NCBI GenBank assembly: GCA_014529385.2
Contig: CM043958.1
Coordinates: 87,582,525-87,646,524, forward strand
Reading direction: 5' to 3'
DNA: 64,000 bases
Origin: Adiantum capillus-veneris
Taxonomy: Eukaryota; Streptophyta; Polypodiopsida; Polypodiales; Pteridaceae
Below the pieces are notes generated by a model, which worked only from the letters and a program-made list of their open reading frames with translations, had not been told where the DNA came from and did no database searches. This document shows positions 56,025 through 64,000 of this stretch, piece by piece. Numbering within the stretch: the first letter of the stretch is position 1; every line of letters starts with the position of its first letter. The position numbers were made by a program, and so were the translations under genes.

Positions 56025-58649
56025 AATCATTTACTTCTATTGTTGTAATCATTCAAGCGATCATTTTGTAAACATTCTACTTAGTCTAATCAAATATTTA
56101 TTGCCTTGTGTCTTTTTCAGCCATATATACATGAATTCTATACAAGATGTGTTACAAAAAAGTGATAGACAACACGACAAAGAGTGACATAGTAAAAAGA
56201 GGAGATCAACATGACAAGAACTACATCATAACTATGGGAAACAAAACAAATAACTTCGCAAGTACATTGTACCAAAAGTGATTTGAAACAACATCATCAC
56301 AATCAAACACCGGAACCATGTCATCAAATTATTCCATGTCTGAACATTTTGAAGCCACCTCCCACTCTGAATCACTCTCACTTTGCACCTCAATAGCAAC
56401 TACCTCATGCACTGGATTTATACCAAAACAATATTTTGTCGCTCTCATCAAAAATATAAGTATATTATGGCCCATTTATGTGTAAATATTTCATTGTATA
56501 TAGGGCCTAAATAAAAGGATTTTTCATAATTATTTTGGTATTTATTTAAATATTTCTACCTATGGTGTGTTATTTACGCTATGTACATTGACTCAGCATT
56601 ACCATATTTTTTCTTACCATTTTGCGTACTCTTTATTTCATATATAAATAATTTCATGCAAGCTTCTCTTATTTTTGGTGGAACTCCATCCCAACAAAAA
56701 TCCAAAAAAACTAGTTCTATTTATGTGTATATTTTTTTACTATTGTGATTTTTTCCTTCCTACATCTATTCTCTATTACTCTTATAAATTAAACCACCAA
56801 AAATATTCATCTTTTTATGGTAGACTTATAATGAGAGAGATTTATTTTGACCCCTTTATATTTTTTCCACCTATATCATTTATATTTGACATGTACATAT
56901 TTTTTTAGACCCCTCATTATTTGATTTTCTTAGTTGTACTATTCACTTATATAATGATCTCAACAATACCTTCAATGGTAGACCTACCAAATAAGGTCAA
57001 GGGTATGTGGCATGCATGCATGCACCATGGGGAGCTCACTCTTGGAGGTATTCAAAAGAATCATCCAAAGAAGGACCTCACAAGGATTTTGTGCAGTGGA
57101 AAAAAACAGTCGGTTTTGCTGAATTTTTAAAGATCATATGCTCCCCGAACTTGAAAAGGTGATACAAACAAAAGTTGTAGCTCGTGAGCTGAAATTTCAC
57201 CTCAAATTTTTTCATATTTTTTTGAGCTACGAGCTGTGAGCTATGATTTTATTGGTGGACCCCAGTTTGCCCATGCTATGCAGCCACACTCCTTCTTCCA
57301 CTTTATCATTTTCCTCTTTCACACACACTTCTCCACTCATCATCCCCACCTCTCTCACCACTCCTCTCTGCACCCTACTCACCTTCTTCTCAACCTTGAA
57401 GAATAAGAGAAACCATGGTGAACTCATATCTCCTACACACACTTCCATTCTAAAATTGACCACCTAGTCTCATTTTTCCTCTTCCATATTACCCATATCT
57501 ATCAAAAAAACCACAAAATTTAGCCTCTTCTCTTGAAAGACAGCATCATGGTGATTGATTACTCATGTTCACTTATCTTGGCTCCCAAGGAAGGTTAAGA
57601 GTGGAGGAAAAACGTACCGTCAAAGCTAGTGGACCGTCAACAAGAGTCAAAATTGACCCTACTCAAGACACTTGGAGCATCAACATTGTAAGAAATCCAT
57701 ATTTTCTTACCTATTAAGAGTTTTTTCTTCCTTATTTGTATCCTATATGGATACTTCCATTGTAAATATCCAATTCCATTTGTAAATTAATAAAAATACT
57801 AACTCTACTAATTTACTAACACTAACCTACTATGAAAAGTCCTATCACCTCCACTTCTCTCCTCTCTCTCTTCTTCATCTATCCACACTAACGTCTTGAT
57901 AATTCCAAGAAAAAGAAATTAGATAAGTGCTGAAAATCTAACCTAACCATGGTTAGAGGAGTAACCCTAGCCCTCAAAATTGCTATAAAAGGAGGGTGTA
58001 GCTAGCACAAAAAGGGGGAGCCATAAGCAAGAGCACTATGCTATAGCTTGAGAATCCAAGCTCAACCTCTCTAGAAGGAGCTCTTGAGTGGAAGCTCATT
58101 GTCTTATGCATATGCATGTGTTGTATTAGGGGTGATTAGCAAGGGAACTTTATGCCATTGTAAGAGAGAGTGATCATTCAATTGAGAGTAGGAAATCTAT
58201 CATTTCTCCTACTAGTGTAAGCCCAACATTTGCTGAATCAAGGAGGGTGGATTTGGAGTAAGCTTGGATACTTTGTCTCTCTTCCAACGTAAAGTAATGG
58301 ACAACAATGATGTGTAAGTGTCTTGGTGTTTTTTTTAAAAGTTCTTGATAGCTTGTCTCTGGGTGTTGTCATCAATTTAGCCATAAATCGCACATACTGT
58401 AAGAGGGCGACAGGGTGGAGAGGACTCCCCTGGCTTTAAGACAGTGATTGGGGTGGCTTTTCTATTGATGTGTTGTGGTGTAATTTACTCAAGCTATGTT
58501 GAACAAATACTAATCTCCCTTTCATTGGTCATGACAGATTTGTAAGAAGGTATTAGTGCAACAATCACCCCCTCCCCCTTCCCTCTTTTTCTTACATCTA
58601 TAATTGTGTTTGCTTGATCACTCTTGAACATTTCAAAGCAGCCCGAGCA

Positions 58650-58652
<3 letters not shown>

Positions 58653-58707
<55 letters not shown>
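58653..58707. repeat. (TC)n microsatellite
   Basis: About 27 units, near the right end of the unidentified insertion. Confidence 0.97.
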
Positions 58708-58709
<2 letters not shown>

Positions 58710-58864
58710 GCATCCTAGTTCGCATCCAAAACTAGGTGGTGCCCCAAATTTGTGTAGGGTTAGGTTGCGGGTTTGTGTGTGTGTTTGCTGTTTTTTTCAA
58801 CCCCAACCCAATTGAGCAGCACGGGAGCCTAAAAAAGTGCTTAGAGGCCACTCTTCTTGGTGCC

Positions 58865-59493
58865 CGCCCTAGAGCGCCTCACCACCTAGTCTTTCAACCC
58901 TTCAAATCAGATTGTTGTGTAAACCTTTTTATACCTTCATGGGAAAACACTATTTTAAATTGAGCACCATACAAATAATGTTACCACTTTTTCATAGCAC
59001 ACACAATCGCTTAGAGCTCTCTTTCATTAGCAGAGTAATTCCATAGTGCAAAATCAAGTTTCTTACTTTCAAAAGCAATTGAGCTTTCCTCTTGAAGAAG
59101 AACTGCTCCAATAGCTCAATTGTTGGTATCTATCTTAAGCTCAAAATGTTTCACTGGATCCATAATAGCTAAGATTGGTGTAGTAGCTAGAGTGACCTTA
59201 AGTGTATCAAAGCTTTATTGTTGAGCTTCTCCTCAATGAAATGCTTTACCATTGGCTTTCAGTTGGTCCATTATAGGAACAACAATGTCTGCATAGTTGT
59301 AACAAACATGTAATAAAAATCTGCAAATCCTAAGAAATTTTGGAGCTCTTCTAAATTTGTAGGAGAAGGCCATATACGGATGGTTTCCACTTTGAAGCGA
59401 TCCATATGAAGGACTACAACAGAAATTGCATGTCCCAAATAGCGACCTTTGTTCTTCAAAACATCACACTTGGATTATTTAGCATATAATTTG
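58865..59493 (-). pseudogene. Outer Ty3/gypsy element: end of RT and RNase H
   Basis: Minus strand: KNKGRYLGHAISVVVLHMDR, PSPTNLEELQNFLGFADFYY, then (frame change near 59290) DQLKANGKAFH, SFDTLKVTLATTPILAIMDP, AIGAVLLQEESSIAFESKKL, NYSANEREL and HYLYGAQFK. Several in-frame stops. It is interrupted at 59493 by the copia element, in the middle of the RT box 'LYAK.SKC', and continues at 63897. Confidence 0.9.
59489..59493. repeat. Target-site duplication ATTTG (left copy)
   Basis: Repeated at 63897-63901 on the other side of the copia element. Confidence 0.92.
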
Positions 59494-59720
59494 TGTTACC
59501 ATACACATGTTATAGTGATGTGCGTGAACACACTTAGGACCGCCGTCGGGGCATTTTTTCCCCACTAGGAGGTTTTTCCCCCCATGCATTGTATATACAC
59601 CATCATTCTAGGGCTATCTATCTTTCCATTGCACACCAAGTAACACACTCTCTGTTGTGTGCCTTGATCTTCCTTCATCTTCTCCAACATGTGTGTTTTC
59701 CTGCAATCCTAATTCCAACA
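59494..59720 (+). repeat. 5' LTR of the copia element
   Basis: 227 bp, TG...CA. Contains GCATTGTATATACA (likely TATA region near 59587-59598). Confidence 0.93.
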
Positions 59721-59721
59721 A

Positions 59722-59734
59722 TTAGGATCAAAGC
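59722..59734 (+). other. Primer-binding site (variant)
   Basis: TTAGGATCAAAGC, three differences from TTGGTATCAGAGC, right after the LTR. Consistent with a decayed initiator Met tRNA site. Confidence 0.65.
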
Positions 59735-60084
59735 AGGTCGCGTCCTCCCGGGCTTAGTGGCCAATAGCTCCAACACATGCCTGCTCACTTTCTCCAATTT
59801 TTGTGAGCTGTGGTGAGCGTTTGCAGGTCGACAATTTTTTTGGGAGGGCTCGAAAAGCTTAGTCTGCTCAGATTTCTGATTCGGGCGCATTTTGGCCTCA
59901 GTTTCCACTACAGGTAGTACTGTGCATGCTAATCCGTTATTTTGTGCAAATTTTTTTGTCAGTGCTGTTTTTTGCATAACAAGTCTCTTATAGTCTTCTA
60001 GGGTTTGTGCTATATAGCATGTGCTATTCCCGCTTCGTTTCTCCTCTTTTCGGGCAGTTTTCACATCAGGTGCAGGCATTCGCC

Positions 60085-61030
60085 ATGGTCGACAACAATA
60101 TAGATGTGTTCAAGATGTTTGCTGTTGAGAACATATTGTATGGGGACAATTACCCTATGTGGGCTTACATGATGCAGCATGCTCTTGTGTTAAAGGGTGT
60201 CTGGAATATTGTGCAGGGCATTGATGTACGTCCTGGTTCTGAGGATGTAGGCGATGTTGAGGATGTTGCAGGTCTTGTTGCAAGGATTGCTGTTGTTAGA
60301 GTTGTTTTGCCTACGGTAGAACAAGATCGTTGGGATGTAAAAGATGCACATGCTCATGGATTGATTGTGTTTTCTGTGAATTGCACTATTACTCCCCACA
60401 TTTGTTCAATGAAATATGCAAAACAGGCTTGGGATACTCTAGCTGGTCTTTATGCAAGTCACAATGAGGCTAAAATTGCATTGCTGCGTAAAGAGTTGGA
60501 GTCAAAGATTATGCATGAGGAAGATGATATGGACACTTTCCTTGCTGGTTTCAAGGACATCAATGAGCAACTTATTTTTGCAGGTGAAGTCATTTCAGAC
60601 AGTTCCGTTGTGTAGACTGTTCTTGATGCCTTGCCAAATTCTTACCAGACTTTTGCTAGTACTTGGAGATTTATGACCCAAGGAAATCCTAAAGTTGTCA
60701 AGTTTGATGCATTATGCACATTGTTGTTGCAAGATTTGCTTTCCAAAAAAATAGGACTAGACAACGTGCAGTTGAACATGAATTTATTGCTGCTCAAAGA
60801 AAATGTGATAGCAGTAATGCAACCACTTCTCATGGTTCCTTTGTGAGTGGAAAATTACATGTTCCTAATGCTTCTGCTGGTAGCAATTTGTCTGGAATTT
60901 TTGGTGATAAGGGAAAAAAGAAGATGCGTTGCCATTATTGTAAAGCTAATGATCACTTGTTCAAGCAGTGTCCTAAGTTGAAGGCCAAAGAGGCTAAGAA
61001 GAAAGAGGGTGGTTCCACTACTAATACGTG
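60085..61030 (+). pseudogene. copia gag with zinc knuckle
   Basis: ATG at 60085 (MVDNNIDVFKMFAVENILYG). Copia gag landmarks: DNYPMWAYMMQHALVLKGVW, AKQAWDTLAGLYASHNEAKI, LRKELESKIMHEEDDMDTFL. TAG at 60613-60615, read-through LPNSYQTFASTW, a frame change near 60735, then the zinc knuckle CHYCKANDHLFKQC (CX2CX4HX4C) near 60930. Confidence 0.9.
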
Positions 61031-61455
61031 ACTATAAATGCAGCTACTGTTGAGTCTTCTGTGAAAGGAGATTGTGTTACTGATGTTGATGCAAAATGCG
61101 GTTTTAGTGCAGAGTGTACCTATAATCTTGATGTCCATGATGCACGCATGTTAGTTGTTGCTGCAGATTCATATGTGTGGTATTTTGATAGTGGTGCTAC
61201 AAAGCACATTACCTCACATTGTGATTTGTTCACCTCTCTTGAGTCTCTCCCTTATGGGAATTTAGTTACTTGTGCCAATAATACCTCTTATCTGGTTCAG
61301 GGAGTTGGAAAGATTGTGCTTATTGCTACAAATGGCAGTTCTTTCACACTTGTTGATGCACTTTATGTACCTGGGATCAAGAAGAATCTTTTGTCTATAT
61401 CTGCACTTTCTAGACTTGGTCTTGTAGTAAAATTTGTGGATGACAGATGTACTTA
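61031..61455 (+). pseudogene. copia protease
   Basis: Active-site box WYFDSGATKHIT near 61180, then LYVPGIKKNLLSISALSRLG. The reading is intact to KFVDDRCT and ends at the deletion junction near 61455. Confidence 0.88.
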
Positions 61456-61800
61456 ACAGTTTTCCTACAAAAGCTTTGCAGTCTATGACTCCATATGAAG
61501 CATGGCAGAATAAAAAGCCTTCTATTGAGCACATGCATGTTTTTGGCTGTTTGGCATATGTTTTGGTGCCACAAACCCAACACAAAAAATTGGATGATAA
61601 GGCTATCAAATGTATTTTGTTGGTTATAGTGCTGAAAGCAAAGGTTACAGGTTGTATCATCTACAAACAAAGTGTATCTTGGTCTCACGAGATGTTGTGT
61701 TCGTGGAAGATTCTATTCAGCCCTTGTTGTCATGTACTAGAGACAATAATGTCAGCTCATAAGAAATTTATGACACTTTGTTGCCTCTTTTCAGTGGTGG
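61456..61800 (+). pseudogene. copia integrase, only the C-terminal part
   Basis: FPTKALQSMTPYEAWQNKKP, SIEHMHVFGCLAYVLVPQTQ, KKLDDKAIKCI, then a frame change. The zinc-binding domain and the DDE core, which should lie between the protease and this point, are missing. The element cannot integrate by itself. Confidence 0.88.
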
Positions 61801-63570
61801 AAGTTCAAATGTAAATTCCAGTGAGGCAAATGTACAACCTATGGGGGTTTTGGAAAATGTTACAGATCAGCCTATTATTGATGCAGATGTACATGATGTA
61901 CTTGATGAGGAAAGGGTTGAGAATGAGCACGCTAGAGGTATGCCTAAATGGATGGTGCATACTTTGCATGACAGTAAATTGGATGCACCTTTGTCTAGTC
62001 ATACTCGTTCAGGTTCTTGCCATGCATCTTATGCATCAGATTGTTATGCTTTGGCTGTGTTTAGCTTACATGATGTTGAGGAACCTCTATCCTTTGATGA
62101 AGCACAAAATTCAAAAAATTCAATGGCTATCATGCAATCGGAATATGATGCACTTATAGAAAACGACACATGGACTTTATGTAATTTGCCTCCTCGCAAA
62201 AAGGCTACAAAGTGGGTTTACAAGTTGAACGCAAGTTGGATGGTGAGATTGATCGCCATAAAACTCGCCTTGTTGGAAAAGATTATGCACAACAAAAAGG
62301 CATAATTATGAAGAGATTTTTTCTCCCACTTGTCGTATGACTATTGTGCATTTTCTATGTGCATTGGCATCTCATTTTGGTTGGGATGTACATCAATCCG
62401 ACATTGTTACTACTTTCTTGAATGGTGACATATTTGAGGAAGTTTATGTAACGCACCCTCGTGGTTTTGTCAAGAAAGGACAAGAGGATAAAGTGTGCAG
62501 ATATAAGAAAGATTTGCATGGGTTGAAGCAATCTCCTCGTGCTTGGTATGAGAAAGCTGGCACTCATTTGGTCAAACGAGGCTTTCATAATAGTCTAACA
62601 AAAAGCACATTGTATGTAAAGCGTAAGGGTGATGTACTTCTCATTGTGGTTCTTTATGTGGATGATTTGTTGATCACTAGACCAAATGAGAGACTTATTG
62701 CTTGAATTTAAGGCTGATTTGAATGCTACTTTCAAGATGAAATATTTGGGGCTGTTGCATCATTACTTGGGTAAACAATTTAAGCAGTGTCATGCTGGTA
62801 GCCTTCTGTCAGAAAAGTTACATAGAGACATTGCTATGTAAGTTTGGACCTGAGGATTGCAAACCTATTGCCACTCCCATGGAAACAGGTTTGGAATTAA
62901 CTCTTCATGATGCTGGTGATCCTGTAGATGTCATTCTTTACCAACCTGTTGTTGGATGCCTCATTTATGTATTCAACACAAGACCAAATATACAGTGTGT
63001 AGTCTCATTGGTCATCGGATTTATGCATTTCCTATGGTCTAAGCATTGGCAGGCTGTCAAGAAGATTTTCCGCTACTTGAGTGGCACTTTACATCTTGGC
63101 TTGTTTTATCCCGAGGGGGGATTATTGCCGCGAGACTTACATGCTTTTTCAGTCTCAGATTGGGCTGGTTGTTTTGACACGCGAGCATCCACAAGTGGTT
63201 TTTGTTTCATGCTTGGCAGTTCATGTATATCATGGTTGAGCAAGAAGCAACCTACTATGGCCACTTCTAGCTCTGAGGATGAGTACAAGGTTGAGTGTGT
63301 ATGGTTCAGACGCCTTATGGATGATTTGGGTGTTGGATAGGACACTGCCAACACTATCTACACTGACAGTCAGAGCGTATTGGGAGTTCCTAGGAACCCA
63401 ATTTTTCATGCTCGCACAAAGCTCATTTAGGTACATTACCACTATGTCAGGGAGAGAATCTCAGCAGGAGAGATCAGCTTGGCTTATGTGCCAACACTGG
63501 ACAATTTTGCAGATCTTTTCACAAAGGCATTGTATCGTGAGAATTTTGAAGCTTTTCGCAAAGCTTTGGG
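61801..63570 (+). pseudogene. copia reverse transcriptase and RNase H
   Basis: RT: AIMQSEYDALIENDTWTLCN, KKATKWVYKLN (frame change near 62240), WDVHQSDIVTTFLNGDIFEE, KDLHGLKQSPRAWYEKAGTH, and the catalytic box LYVDDLLIT near 62655. A stop at 62703-62705 and a frame change near 62790 follow. RNase H: IATPMETGLELTL, SVSDWAGCFDTRASTSGF, SWLSKKQPTMATSSSEDEYK (SSEDEY where the family has SSTEAEY), then TIYTDSQSVLG and SLAYVPTLDNFADLFTKAL. Confidence 0.92.
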
Positions 63571-63640
63571 AGTAAATGTCCTCAGGGCATGGCACTTCCC
63601 TTTACTCTATGTGCCAGCTCTCATTCACCGCATCACTCTA

Positions 63641-63649
63641 GGGGGGATT
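63641..63649 (+). other. Purine-rich tract before the 3' LTR
   Basis: GGGGGGATT next to the TG start of the 3' LTR at 63650. Confidence 0.75.
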
Positions 63650-63727
63650 TGTTACCATATACAAGTGGTAGTGATGTGTGTGAACACACTTAGGACCAGT
63701 GGGGCATTTTTCCCTCACTAGGAGGGT

Positions 63728-63760
<33 letters not shown>

Positions 63761-63896
63761 ATTGTATATACGCCCATCATTCTAGGGCTATCTATCTTTC
63801 CATTGCACACTAAGTAACATACTCTCTATTGTGTGCCTTGAGCTTCCTTTGTCTTCTCCAAGGTGTGTGTGCTTTCCTGCAACCCTAATTCCAACA
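63650..63896 (+). repeat. 3' LTR of the copia element
   Basis: 247 bp, similar to the 5' LTR throughout. It has a run of 32 C at 63729-63760 where the 5' LTR has six C at 59578-59583. Confidence 0.93.
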
Positions 63897-64000
63897 ATTT
63901 GTGTTGCCTAAGAAGATCAAACACCTGCTTCAAATGTTGTAAGTGAACCTCCTCAGATGCATTGTAGAGTAGGTTGTCATCGAGAAAAACAACGACAAAA
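63897..64000 (-). pseudogene. Outer Ty3/gypsy element: RT catalytic region
   Basis: Minus strand from the window edge: FVVVFLDDNLLYNASEEVHL, QHLKQVFDLLRQHKL, then joins the part at 59493 once the copia element is removed. The catalytic box reads FLDD, where FFDD or YIDD is usual. 63897-63901 is the right copy of the ATTTG duplication. The element continues outside the window. Confidence 0.88.

Larger units (their letters stand above)
54961..58864. mobile_element. Unidentified ~3.9-kb insertion inside the outer gypsy RNase H
   Basis: RNase H sequence of the outer gypsy element stops at about 58865 (QQSDLKG, KTRW) and resumes at about 54955, so this segment is an insertion. It has no LTR, RT, integrase or transposase motif that I recognise. 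Plus-strand open frames at 55554-56024 (helix-like ELETELNTNRRELALSQSKL) and a possible older gene-like stretch at 55310-55500 have no known family. On the minus strand near 56330-56420 an acidic reading VVAIEVQSESDSEWEVASK looks coding-like. 56430-58650 is AT-rich and non-coding, with a (TC)n tract at 58653. No terminal repeat or target duplication could be fixed by eye. Confidence 0.55.
59494..63896 (+). mobile_element. Ty1/copia element with internal deletion (4.4 kb)
   Basis: LTRs at 59494-59720 and 63650-63896, both starting TGTTACCATA and ending ATTCCAACA, with a 5-bp target duplication ATTTG. Internal order gag, protease, (integrase mostly deleted), RT, RNase H is that of Ty1/copia. 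It is inserted into the RT of the outer gypsy element; removing it with one ATTTG rejoins the gypsy reading. Confidence 0.95.

Noticed and set aside
58840-58880. GC-rich CCTAG/GCGCC words as a hAT-type terminal repeat of the 3.9-kb insert
   Set aside because: No matching inverted copy could be found near 54961 and no 8-bp target duplication was visible.

Overview
The window is nuclear DNA of a land plant with a large, transposon-loaded genome. The clearest host gene is the 5' part of the plant PIR/SRA1 (CYFIP-type) subunit of the SCAR/WAVE actin-regulating complex, on the minus strand. Twelve coding exons (31083 down to 7246) join without a frame error into the first 377 codons, and every junction has recognisable splice signals. 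The rest of the gene lies beyond the left edge. Lineage below 'land plant' is inference: long introns, several LINE families whose ORF1 carries a coiled coil plus RRM-like domain, and dense (TC)n tracts would fit a fern or another large-genome lineage.

Layout. 1-7245: PIR intron 12 (so far as it lies in the window), holding a LINE reverse-transcriptase fragment, a minus-strand Ty3/gypsy gag fragment, a LINE 3' end sitting between two (TC)n tracts, and an LTR-PBS-gag remnant. 7246-12263: PIR exons 12 to 2, including a 138-bp intron with AT-AC ends and a U12-type 5' splice site. 12264-31029: PIR intron 1, about 18.8 kb. It holds a head-to-tail pile of LINEs, all on the plus strand (antisense to PIR), that appears to split one LTR of a gag-bearing retroelement, plus more LTR and integrase fragments. 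31030-31083: PIR exon 1. 31.1-40.6 kb: mostly non-coding, with a tRNA-derived SINE head, an internally repeated AT-rich block, many (TC)n/(GA)n tracts and one possible terminal exon of an unrecognised gene. 40.6-43.1 kb: a second, internally deleted copy of the middle LINE family. 44.6-64.0 kb: one degenerate minus-strand Ty3/gypsy element broken by three insertions: a complete Ty3/gypsy element (44879-53351, 5-bp target duplication ACTCC), an unidentified segment of about 3.9 kb (54961-58864), and a Ty1/copia element (59494-63896, 5-bp target duplication ATTTG).

No transposable element here looks autonomous. Active-site changes, nonsense codons, frameshifts and deletions are described entry by entry. 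The most interesting signal is a short stem-loop near the 3' end of three otherwise different LINE families, with compensating base changes, next to tail-like simple repeats. It suggests that these LINEs share a 3' recognition element. No complete unknown gene system was found. The unidentified 3.9-kb insert is the least explained segment.
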